Of a stretch of DNA of 27,324 bases, positions 8,583 through 15,644 are shown piece after piece (within the stretch, counting starts at the first letter, position 1; every line of letters starts with the position of its first letter). The stretch is from JANQRV01 sp964533785 (GTDB lineage Bacteria > Bacteroidota > Bacteroidia > Chitinophagales > Saprospiraceae): the NCBI GenBank assembly GCA_964533785.1, contig CAZHNG010000044.1, forward strand, positions 1 through 27,324, in the 5' to 3' direction. Both the position numbers and the translations under genes were made by a program. The notes beneath the pieces were generated by a model. The model had not been told where the DNA came from. It ran no database searches and saw only the letters and a program-made list of their open reading frames with translations.

Positions 8583-9887
8583 ATGAAAATAAAAGACTAC
8601 AGCATCCACCCAATTGCTATTGCTGATCCTCCCTTAAGAAGTTCTTACGGCCTTCACCAACCTTATGCGTTACGAACGGTCATTGAACTCGAAAGTGAGG
8701 ATGGTATTGTAGGCATCAGCGAGACATACGGGGGGGAAGGACCGGTGATGAACCTGGAAAAACTTCGCTCACGTATAATAGGTGCCGATGCCTTTGAGAT
8801 ACTAGGGAAACTGCGGCCTGATAAAACGAAGGAAGCAAAAGGGATGGAGGCTTCTCAAACCTACCTGGTGCCGGGAGAAAATCCTTTAGATGCTGATCTG
8901 CGAACCTACGCTGCGATTGAAGTTGCCTGCCTGGATCTGATCGGTAAAAGTTTTGGTTATCCGGTATGTGATTTGATCGGTGGACGGGTCAGGGAAAAGG
9001 TGGCTTTTTCTGCTTATCCCTTTTATAAGCACGCTGGCGGTGGGGGAGAAGGGGCTGATAAAAGAGAAGATGAGTACGGTGAGGCTTTAACTCCTGAAGC
9101 TTTGGTCGATCAGGTGAAAGCAATGATCTCAAAATACGGTTTTGGTTCCATTAAGTTCAAGGCGGGGGTATTGCCCCCGGACCAGGAAATTGAAACCGTA
9201 CGATTATTGCGACAGGAGTTTGGCCCTGCTGTTCCGTTAAGGATCGACCCCAATTCTGCGTGGACGGTAGAAACTTCAATTCGAGTAGGTGAGGCACTAA
9301 AGGAAGAATTGTCAAATGGGGGGTATTTAGAAGACCCAACGGCAGGCCTGGCCGGGATGGCCGCAGTGCGCAAACAATTGCTAGCGACTGGAATAGAGAC
9401 GCCTTTGGCCAGTAATGTAGCAGTGACTTCTTTCGCAGACATTCCGGAGTCTGTTGCTTTGGATGCGGTACAGGTCATTTTATGTGACCATCATTATTGG
9501 GGTGGGATGAAAAACGTTCAGCACCTGGCCAAATTGGCGGAGACTTTCGGTATCGGATTATCAATGCATTCTAACAGTCACCTGGGCGTTTCGTTGATGG
9601 CTATGGCTCACGTAGCTGCGGCTACTCCTCATCTGACCTATGCCTGCGATACGCATTATCCCTGGCAGTCCGCGCAGGATGAAATAGTAGAAGGCGGAAG
9701 AATACCTATTGCGGCAGGTTGCGTCACCGTAACTGACCGGCCCGGATTAGGCGTCAGCCTGGATTATGATCAATTGGAACGATTGAAAGAACGGTACCGG
9801 AAAATCCCTTACCGGAAAAGAGATGATGAAGCGGAAATGCGGAAATACGTCGATCCCAATTGGAAGCGTGTTCTGCCAAGGTGGTGA
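8583..9887 (+). CDS. gudD: Glucarate dehydratase-like enolase-superfamily enzyme
   Basis: 434-aa cytoplasmic enzyme with no signal peptide. Glucarate dehydratase converts D-glucarate (or L-idarate) to 5-dehydro-4-deoxy-D-glucarate. Expected catalytic and metal residues are visible in order: the KxK motif (Lys191, Lys193 in SIKFKAGV), Asp222 (LRIDPNSAW), Glu250 (YLEDP), Asn278 (LASNVAV), Asp302 (CDHHYWGG) and His329 (MHSNSHLG). The DTHYPWQ string near residue 356 is also typical of this subgroup. Spacing between these residues closely follows the family. The product is the substrate of the dehydratase at 13209-14129, which supports the assignment. A related acid-sugar dehydratase is possible, as the enolase superfamily changes substrate readily. 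Confidence 0.88.
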   Translation: MKIKDYSIHPIAIADPPLRSSYGLHQPYALRTVIELESEDGIVGISETYGGEGPVMNLEKLRSRIIGADAFEILGKLRPDKTKEAKGMEASQTYLVPGENPLDADLRTYAAIEVACLDLIGKSFGYPVCDLIGGRVREKVAFSAYPFYKHAGGGGEGADKREDEYGEALTPEALVDQVKAMISKYGFGSIKFKAGVLPPDQEIETVRLLRQEFGPAVPLRIDPNSAWTVETSIRVGEALKEELSNGGYLEDPTAGLAGMAAVRKQLLATGIETPLASNVAVTSFADIPESVALDAVQVILCDHHYWGGMKNVQHLAKLAETFGIGLSMHSNSHLGVSLMAMAHVAAATPHLTYACDTHYPWQSAQDEIVEGGRIPIAAGCVTVTDRPGLGVSLDYDQLERLKERYRKIPYRKRDDEAEMRKYVDPNWKRVLPRW

Positions 9888-10020
9888 AATAAAAGACCAG
9901 TATCGGTGCCGCATATGGAGACTGACAATTTTTTCTAATATCATTCTCTATATCCGGTGTTTAAATGTACTGACCTTTTAATTTGGTGATTCTTAATATT
10001 TAAGCTTTAAATGATTATTA

Positions 10021-10238
10021 GGTTATGAAGTTGTGTGGTTATAAAGTTGTGTGGTTATGAAGTTGTGTGGTTATAAAGTTGTGTGGTTATAAAGTTGTGT
10101 GGTTATGAAGTTGTGTGGTTATAAAGTTATAAAGTTATGTGGTTATAGATATTTGGGTTATTTTACATAACCACATAACCACATAACCCCATAACCCCAT
10201 AACCCCATAACCCCATAACCACATAACCCCATAACCAT
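10021..10238. repeat. Self-complementary short-unit repeat array
   Basis: The left half (10021-10147) holds six exact-length 16-bp units GGTTATRAAGTTGTGT plus a partial seventh. The right half (10167-10238) has nine 8-bp units ATAACCMC or a close variant. The 8-bp unit is the reverse complement of GKGGTTAT, a piece of the 16-bp unit, so the halves can pair. At the junction there is a perfect 13-bp inverted repeat (10134-10146 with 10167-10179) around a 20-nt loop. No reading frame or spacer sequence is present. Together with the next entry it fills most of the 450-bp gap between the dehydratase and the permease; 9888-10020 shows nothing recognisable. Confidence 0.85.
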
Positions 10239-10296
10239 AGCCCCAAGCTATTAAATCGAGTAAAACTACCCCTAAGTTAAAGGGGCAATACATCTA
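10239..10296. repeat. Dispersed intergenic repeat, copy B (conserved tail)
   Basis: This 58-bp module starts AGCCCC and ends CAATACATCTA. It matches 106-171 base for base apart from short indels and carries the same CCCCT/AGGGG hairpin (10269-10273 with 10281-10285). It ends 41 bp before the permease start and probably lies in that gene's leader, so the hairpin could affect expression; this is inference. Confidence 0.75.
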
Positions 10297-10337
10297 AAAT
10301 CTGGCATCTTTTTACAAGCAAAACGAAAAACATCGAA

Positions 10338-11762
10338 ATGGATCCCATTCTTATTGTATTTATTGGTATTGCAATTGTACTGGTTGGCATAATAGTTTTG
10401 AGGTTACATGCCTTTTTAGCCTTACTGCTGGCCTCAATTGTGATTGGTTTGTTAACGCCTTTTGATGCTTTAGTGCAGTACGCCTTAAGCACTGGTATGA
10501 GCGAAGTGGCTGCGCAGGATTTTGCGGGGCAATCTCTTGGTAAACGGATTGCCGTCGCTTTTGGCAATACCACCGGTAAGATTGGAATACTGATCGCCAT
10601 GGCTTCGATCATTGGAACTTGTTTGCTGAAGAGCGGCGCGGCAGACCGGATAATACGTTCGGCACTCAATTTATTCGGAGAAAAACGCGCTCCACTGGCT
10701 TTCCTTACCAGCGGATTTACATTGGCCATTCCAGTGTATTTTGATACCGTATTTTACTTATTGATTCCGCTCGGTAAGTCATTGGGTATTCGTTATCCGA
10801 AACGCTATGCTTTTTACGTTATGGCCATTGTTGCGGGAACGGCAATGGCACATTCCTTAGTGCCGCCTACCCCCGGCCCTTTATTCGTAGCGGAGGAGAT
10901 TGGAGTAGACCTGGGAACCATGATGCTGGGTGGTTTAGTAGTCGGTTTATTTACCGCTACGGCAGGATACCTCTACGCCATGTGGGCAAGTAATAAATAC
11001 ACGATCCCGGTTAGAGATACTGCCGAGACCAAAGTAGAAGACCTTAAAGCTTTATCTCAGCGCCCGCTAGAGTCGTTGCCTTCATTAAGATGGGCACTCC
11101 TACCGATCATCCTGCCGATCATTCTTATTGCGGGCAATACGATCCTGAATATTACAGTTGGCGGTAACAACTCATCGGGGCAGGGGTTATTATCTGTAGC
11201 TACGCTCTTAGGAAACAGCAATATAGCATTGATGATCTCCGCCGCTTTTTCCCTCATTCTAATGAAAAGGTACGTCACGGATAATAAACTATTTGGACAA
11301 TTTGTAAAGGATGCCTTGCAAAATGCAGGTATCATCATCTTAATAACTTCTGCCGGTGGAGCATTGGGTGGAATGTTACAACAAACCGGTGTGAGTATCC
11401 GCATTGAGCAATTAGCAGAACAGTATCAAATCGCGTTGATACCTTTTGCATTTTTTGTAGCGGCGATGGTAAGAACGGCTCAAGGATCGGCAACCGTCTC
11501 TATGATCACGGCTATTGGTGTACTGGCCGGCATTGCCAATCCGGAAACGCTTGGCTTTCATCCGGTGTATATCGCTATGGCCATTGGTTGTGGCTCTAAA
11601 TTGATCCCCTGGATGAACGATAGTGGTTTTTGGATCGTCACTGAAATGAGCGGGATGACTACCAAAGAAGCCATCCGGCATTTTTCTGCTTTACTCACTA
11701 TCATGGGACTGGCGGGATTGGTGTTCATTATGATCCTTGCGGGATTGTTCCCTTTGGTTTAG
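10338..11762 (+). CDS. GntP-family sugar-acid:H+ symporter
   Basis: 474-aa inner-membrane permease with about 12-14 predicted membrane segments, starting MDPILIVFIGIAIVLVGII. Family features include the GNTTGKIGILIAMASIIG region, LKSGAADRI, the IPVYFDTVFYLLIPL loop, the SLVPPTPGPLFVAEEIGVDLG segment, a RTAQGSATVSMITA re-entrant region and SKLIPWMNDSGFWI. GntP proteins import gluconate and related acids (galactonate, fructuronate, 2-keto-3-deoxygluconate) with protons. Its place between a glucarate dehydratase gene and other sugar-acid genes suggests it brings the periplasmic sugar acid into the cytoplasm. Exact substrate is not readable. The family is secure. Confidence 0.93.
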   Translation: MDPILIVFIGIAIVLVGIIVLRLHAFLALLLASIVIGLLTPFDALVQYALSTGMSEVAAQDFAGQSLGKRIAVAFGNTTGKIGILIAMASIIGTCLLKSGAADRIIRSALNLFGEKRAPLAFLTSGFTLAIPVYFDTVFYLLIPLGKSLGIRYPKRYAFYVMAIVAGTAMAHSLVPPTPGPLFVAEEIGVDLGTMMLGGLVVGLFTATAGYLYAMWASNKYTIPVRDTAETKVEDLKALSQRPLESLPSLRWALLPIILPIILIAGNTILNITVGGNNSSGQGLLSVATLLGNSNIALMISAAFSLILMKRYVTDNKLFGQFVKDALQNAGIIILITSAGGALGGMLQQTGVSIRIEQLAEQYQIALIPFAFFVAAMVRTAQGSATVSMITAIGVLAGIANPETLGFHPVYIAMAIGCGSKLIPWMNDSGFWIVTEMSGMTTKEAIRHFSALLTIMGLAGLVFIMILAGLFPLV

Positions 11763-11835
11763 AGTGAAGGGAGGGAGGGCATGAGATACTGTAGAACTAT
11801 GCAATATTCAGATTAAAAAAATTATCATAATAAAC

Positions 11836-12762
11836 ATGCGAAACAATATTCTTACTTTATTAATCAGCGTATTTCCAATAATAATAGCTGCACAACCCAT
11901 TCCATTTCAATTTACTGAAGATGATTACCAACGTTTCACTGGCAAATACGAAGGAGAACGCTTTCCCGATGGTCGTCCAAAGGTAGCCGAAGATATTCTG
12001 GAGCGAATGAAACAAGTGACTGTAGAGGAAGCCTGGACCGTACTGAGAAAGCACGGTTATAATTGCCAGTTTGAAAACGGTTGGATGATGACCCATGACA
12101 ACCCTGTACTGGTAGGCCGGGCAGTAACTTGTAGTTTCTTACCCCATCGTCCCGATATTGCCGATGTAGTTGCAAAAGAAGGCGCGCAACAAGGACTGGA
12201 AGGTCGGGATAAGCATTGGGTAATGGATAAACTGGAAACCAAGGATGTGATCGTGGCGGATCTGTTTGGCAAAGAGGTAGGCGGTGCTTTTGTCGGGGAT
12301 AATCTAGCCAATTTAATCCATAAAAAGACGGGAACGGGGATGGTAGTCGACGGAGGTTGTCGTGACTTGGCTGGTATACTTGAGCTTCCCAATTTTTACG
12401 TTTTCAATCGCAACTGGCATCCATCGACTTCCTCGACATATGACAAAACAATGGTCATGGGGATGAACGTTCCGGTTCGTATCGGAGAAGCGGTAGTAAT
12501 GCCTGGCGATGTGGTTTTGGGCTTGCGAGAAGGGGTGATCTTTATTCCTGCACATTTGGCAGGAGAAGTAGTAGAGACCTCTGAAATAGTACGCTTACGA
12601 GATGAGTTTGGCTTTCAACGGTTAAAAGCAGGCATCTATACTGCCGGACAGATTGATGCGCAATGGACGGATGCTATCCGGGCCGATTTTCGCAGCTGGC
12701 TACAAGAAAAAGCGGTGAAACTTTCATCCTTTCAGGAGGAATTGATCAAGACGATGAATTGA
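11836..12762 (+). CDS. Exported RraA-family protein (HMG/CHA aldolase-like fold)
   Basis: 308-aa protein with a cleavable signal peptide (about 1-19, ending IIIAAQP) and an RraA-like domain from about residue 55. Visible motifs: GDNLANLI (154-161), the GGCRD loop with the Arg176-Asp177 pair that binds substrate in pyruvate aldolases of this fold, PGDVVLG (223-229) and GVIFIP (233-238). Family members include 4-hydroxy-4-methyl-2-oxoglutarate aldolase and the RNase E inhibitor RraA; the Arg-Asp pair favours an aldolase or decarboxylase-like role. The export signal is unusual, since characterised members are cytoplasmic. It lies 73 bp after the GntP gene in the same direction. Reaction unknown; a keto-acid intermediate of the locus is a reasonable substrate guess. 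Confidence 0.85.
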   Translation: MRNNILTLLISVFPIIIAAQPIPFQFTEDDYQRFTGKYEGERFPDGRPKVAEDILERMKQVTVEEAWTVLRKHGYNCQFENGWMMTHDNPVLVGRAVTCSFLPHRPDIADVVAKEGAQQGLEGRDKHWVMDKLETKDVIVADLFGKEVGGAFVGDNLANLIHKKTGTGMVVDGGCRDLAGILELPNFYVFNRNWHPSTSSTYDKTMVMGMNVPVRIGEAVVMPGDVVLGLREGVIFIPAHLAGEVVETSEIVRLRDEFGFQRLKAGIYTAGQIDAQWTDAIRADFRSWLQEKAVKLSSFQEELIKTMN

Positions 12763-12854
12763 ATTTAGAAAGTGTTGGCAGCATTACTTCGGGCAATAAT
12801 ATCATTTAATTCTGAAACTGAAAGGTGGAGGTTGTCTCATAAGTCAACACTAAG

Positions 12855-12983
12855 CAGGCTGACCGGGAATGTGTGAATCTGCTAAATTTTTAAATTTAGT
12901 AGATTTTATACTATTGAATTTCAATTAATTAAGATTTACTAGATTTCGGAAATCTAGCAAATCGAGAATCTCCGGTCAGCCTG
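12855..12983. mobile_element. Nested 129-bp miniature element with perfect 12-bp TIRs and TAAG duplication
   Basis: The element begins CAGGCTGACCGG and ends CCGGTCAGCCTG, a perfect 12-bp inverted repeat. It is flanked on both sides by TAAG (12851-12854 and 12984-12987), a 4-bp target duplication. The sister MITE at 23113-23302 lacks this block and has a single AAG at the same place, approximating the empty site. Inside are two near-perfect hairpins, 12876-12905 and 12933-12963, built from related CTAAATTT / CTAGATTT sequence. No coding capacity; it must be moved by a transposase encoded elsewhere. Confidence 0.85.
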
Positions 12984-13005
12984 TAAGGCGATAAGGCCAA
13001 ATAAT

Positions 13006-13028
13006 TCACCCCGACTTAGTCGGGGTGA
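13006..13028. terminator. Perfect 10-bp hairpin inside MITE copy 1; possible bidirectional terminator
   Basis: TCACCCCGAC (13006-13015) and GTCGGGGTGA (13019-13028) pair perfectly around a 3-nt loop, followed by TTAATTTT. Because it lies between convergent genes it may terminate both. It sits where the second MITE copy has a different, longer hairpin. Confidence 0.5.
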
Positions 13029-13208
13029 TTAATTTTGCCATTGTTTTTGAAGACTTACTTTTGATACAACCTCGATGTTCAAGGCTATGCTAAAAACGCT
13101 CGTGTTGGTATTTAATCAGACTGGCCCCCTCCAACTAGACGCTAGACGACACGCCCCCTATAATGTATAATCAGCGGATAATCTTAAGTGTGCAACAAAG
13201 GAGATACT

Positions 13209-14129
13209 TTACATCAAATCTCTGCTCCGTTCGATTATTGTCTGTAGTATTTTCCGTTCCTCCTGAGTGGGCATCATTAAAGGCGGTCGTGTATTTCCTG
13301 CACCCTTGCCGATCAAATCAGCTCCCGCTTTGACCAAACTGACCGCGTATCCTTTTTGGCGGCTGCGCAACCTGACAAAAGGGATGTAAAATTCCTGGAT
13401 CATCTGCTTTACTTTGTCTTTTTCGTTATTTCTCAGGCTACGGTAGAAGTGGAGAGCAAATTCCGGTACGAAATTGAATACCGCCGAAGAATACGTATTC
13501 ACGCCGATGGACAAATAAGCTTCTGAAATGATCTCTGCAGTGGGCACTCCCCCGATATAAACCAACCGGTCGCCAACGGTTTTTATCGTATCATTCAGTT
13601 CCTGCATATTTCCGGTGCCGTCTTTGATGCCGATCAGGTTGGGGCAAGCCTCGGCCAGCCGCTTGATGTATTCGGCGCTGAGTATGCCATTACTGCGGTT
13701 GTAATAGATGACCGGTAAAGAAGTATTATCCAGTATTGCTTTGGCGTATTCGAATAATCCGCTTTGGGGACAGCCGGTCAGGTAAGGTGGCATTAACAAA
13801 AGTGCATCGATGCCGGCTTCTTCGGCGATGTGTGCGTAAGCGATGGCTTCGGGGATACTCCGGCCGGCGCTGGAAATGACGGGAACCTTAGCCTGTGTAG
13901 TGCGGGTGGCAATGCTTACGATCTCCCGGTACTCATCAGTAGATAAAGAAAAGAACTCACCGGTACCTCCGGCAACGAAAATAGCAGAAATATCGTGGCT
14001 AAGGAACCAGTTGATCCTGGATTCGTAACCGGCGGCATTGAATTTTCCATCTTCATCGAGATCGGTAAGTGGAAAGGATAAAAGCCCGTCGCTTAAAGCT
14101 TTTTTGATAGTGTCGATTGGTAAACTCAT
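13209..14129 (-). CDS. kdgD: 5-dehydro-4-deoxyglucarate dehydratase
   Basis: 306-aa cytoplasmic enzyme of the dihydrodipicolinate synthase/N-acetylneuraminate lyase superfamily. It dehydrates and decarboxylates 5-dehydro-4-deoxy-D-glucarate to 2,5-dioxopentanoate. The opening GLLSFPLTDLDEDGKF, the GGTGEFFSLS phosphate-loop-like motif (54-63), Tyr143 in YYNRSNG, the Schiff-base Lys169 in GIKDGTGNMQEL, GGVPTAE (193-199) and the NTYSSAVFNFVPEFA string are characteristic of this subfamily rather than of DapA or NanA. Length is normal. It uses the product of the glucarate dehydratase encoded about 3 kb away on the other strand. The downstream 2,5-dioxopentanoate dehydrogenase is not in the window. 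Confidence 0.93.
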   Translation of the reverse strand: MSLPIDTIKKALSDGLLSFPLTDLDEDGKFNAAGYESRINWFLSHDISAIFVAGGTGEFFSLSTDEYREIVSIATRTTQAKVPVISSAGRSIPEAIAYAHIAEEAGIDALLLMPPYLTGCPQSGLFEYAKAILDNTSLPVIYYNRSNGILSAEYIKRLAEACPNLIGIKDGTGNMQELNDTIKTVGDRLVYIGGVPTAEIISEAYLSIGVNTYSSAVFNFVPEFALHFYRSLRNNEKDKVKQMIQEFYIPFVRLRSRQKGYAVSLVKAGADLIGKGAGNTRPPLMMPTQEERKILQTIIERSRDLM

Positions 14130-14301
14130 GAATGGTTGTTTTAGTCTAAATTTAGCTTAAAATAAGCAATAACCATAGGAGTTTATGGATTAAAATACAA
14201 GAGAGCGAAACAAGTCGAAAATCTATTTGAAATTTGGTAAATTACTGAATCTGATATCCCATTTATCATTAAACTGGATTCGTAATCAAAAAACGGAATT
14301 G

Positions 14302-15429
14302 ATGAAACTTCTATTTAGAATCTTGGTTTCCCTTATCTTGTTATTCCTGATATTAGCGATTTTTCTGCGGTTAAGATACGGAGGTGGAAAAGAATACCTT
14401 GATATTTCAACTGACCCTTTATACGATAAGACCGAGCTAATCGAATTTTTTGCCTATGAAGAACCCATCGGAAATGTAGCTGCTAGCAAAGATACCTCTC
14501 AACCTACCCGAATATTTTTTACTATCCATCCTGAAAGCCGGCCTGAGGAAAACCGGCTTATGGAAATTGTAGGACCAGACGCTATCCCTTATCCTAATGC
14601 TGAGTATCAACAAAACTTTACGACCATTTTAGGAGTATTTACCGACCAACAAAATCGTTTATGGACCATCGATCACGGCAATCACGGTTTTGCTCCGGTA
14701 AAATTAACGGCTTTTGATCTGGCAACTGATGAGGTGGTCCATGAGTATATATTTCCTGCTGAGGTTGGCAAAAAGCTGTCTTTTTTTAATGACTTGTCCG
14801 TTTCTCCGGATGGTCAATATATCGTAGTGGCCAATGTGAGCTTTTTCGGCAAAAAACCGAGTATAGCTGTTTATAACCTGGCAACCGGGGAAAGTAGAAA
14901 TTTACTGGAAGGTCATCCGAGTTTGCGTCATGAAGGCTACGTCCCTGTTACGCCTGCCAAAAAAATGCGGTTCTTTGGTGGACTGGTGGACTTGTTAACG
15001 GGCATTGACGGAATTGATTTTAGCCGGGATGGCGAGTATGTGTACTATGCTAGTATGGGGCACAGCGGCTTGTTTCGAGTTTCGACCCACGTTATTACGG
15101 ATTTTAGTAAAACGGAAGCCGAAGTAGCCGCAGCCGTCGAAAGAGTGGCCGATAAGCCTTTGAGTGACGGCATTCGCACAGATTTTGCAGGTAATGTATA
15201 CATCACCGATATCGAAAACCAGGGCGTCTACGTGGTGCCCCCTGAAGGTAAGGGTTTTACGCTGATTAAAGATGAACGCATCCGTTGGGCGGACGGCTTG
15301 TCTATTACCAATGACGGCACCTTTTATTTAGCAGATAGTGATATCCCTAATCAAATGTTGCAGCGTAAAGCGCACATGGCTGAACATGCGCCTTATTACA
15401 TTTATAAATTTAAAGCAATTGAACAATGA
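14302..15429 (+). CDS. MRJP/yellow-family beta-propeller protein
   Basis: 375-aa protein with an N-terminal hydrophobic segment (about residues 4-22) that serves as a signal anchor, then a six-bladed beta-propeller of the major royal jelly/yellow type. Supporting strings include LGVFTDQQNRLWTIDHG, SFFNDLSVSPDGQYIVVAN, a GIDGIDFSRDGEYVYYASM segment, SDGIRTDFAGNVYITDIENQGVYV, and RWADGLSITNDGTFYLADS near the end. Bacterial members are annotated as L-dopachrome-tautomerase-related or SMP-30-like; none of these activities can be assumed here. I chose the ATG at 14302 because it puts the hydrophobic segment at the N-terminus; the longer frame would need a TTG at 14227. It is divergent from the 5-dehydro-4-deoxyglucarate dehydratase gene. 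Confidence 0.85.
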   Translation: MKLLFRILVSLILLFLILAIFLRLRYGGGKEYLDISTDPLYDKTELIEFFAYEEPIGNVAASKDTSQPTRIFFTIHPESRPEENRLMEIVGPDAIPYPNAEYQQNFTTILGVFTDQQNRLWTIDHGNHGFAPVKLTAFDLATDEVVHEYIFPAEVGKKLSFFNDLSVSPDGQYIVVANVSFFGKKPSIAVYNLATGESRNLLEGHPSLRHEGYVPVTPAKKMRFFGGLVDLLTGIDGIDFSRDGEYVYYASMGHSGLFRVSTHVITDFSKTEAEVAAAVERVADKPLSDGIRTDFAGNVYITDIENQGVYVVPPEGKGFTLIKDERIRWADGLSITNDGTFYLADSDIPNQMLQRKAHMAEHAPYYIYKFKAIEQ

Positions 15430-15512
15430 AATACCTATCAATTTTGACCTTTATGATATTGGGGCATCAGGGAGCTTTTGCAAAAATTGATTTACAGGTT
15501 TTATTTCTTTAG
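15426..15512 (+). CDS. 28-residue signal-peptide-only ORF (possibly a gene remnant)
   Basis: The ATG overlaps the TGA of the preceding gene (ATGA), an arrangement typical of translational coupling. The product begins MKYLSILTFMILGHQGAFAK, a good secretion signal with an AFA-type cleavage site, then stops after eight more residues. It may be the 5' end of a secreted-protein gene whose remainder has been deleted, or a real small peptide. Nothing in the following 130 bp to the ABC transporter gene continues it in an obvious frame. Confidence 0.35.
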   Translation: MKYLSILTFMILGHQGAFAKIDLQVLFL

Positions 15513-15644
15513 TCAAAAGCATTAAGTCCATTTTGCGAAATATATGGATTTCGGGAAAATTTTCTCTGGTTTGGGAATTCTTTCCTGTACTTTTCGGTTA
15601 TCCTGACCGGCTACATCCGATTACCAAAATCATCCGACCTAATC

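Larger units (their letters stand above)
12828..13073. mobile_element. MITE-like element, copy 1 (carries a nested insertion)
   Basis: The ends are imperfect inverted repeats: the left end GAGGTTGTCTCATAAGT matches the reverse complement of the right end, GAGGTTGTATCAAAAGT, with two mismatches. Ends of this kind resemble those of IS1182-type insertion sequences (recalled from knowledge, not searched). The flanking modules ATAAGTCAACAC, CGATAAGGCCAAATAATT and GTGATTAATTTTGCCATTG recur at 23113-23302. There is no transposase gene. The copy contains a 129-bp nested element and a separate perfect hairpin. It lies between two convergent genes and so disrupts nothing. I could not recognise a clear target duplication around the outer element. 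The remaining 13074-13208 shows nothing. Confidence 0.75.

Noticed and set aside
10021..10147. Possible CRISPR array
   Set aside because: The 16-bp units are directly adjacent with no spacers, units vary at one base, and no cas genes are present.
11057..11404. Minus-strand frame inside the permease gene, and similar frames within other genes
   Set aside because: These overlap well-supported genes and their translations lack any family features.
12828..13073. Target-site duplication of the outer MITE
   Set aside because: The flanks (GGTG and GATG) do not match well enough to call a duplication; the other copy's flanks also give no clear one.
14227..14301. N-terminal extension of the MRJP-like protein from a TTG start
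   Set aside because: The added 25 residues would bury the hydrophobic signal anchor; the ATG at 14302 places it at the N-terminus.
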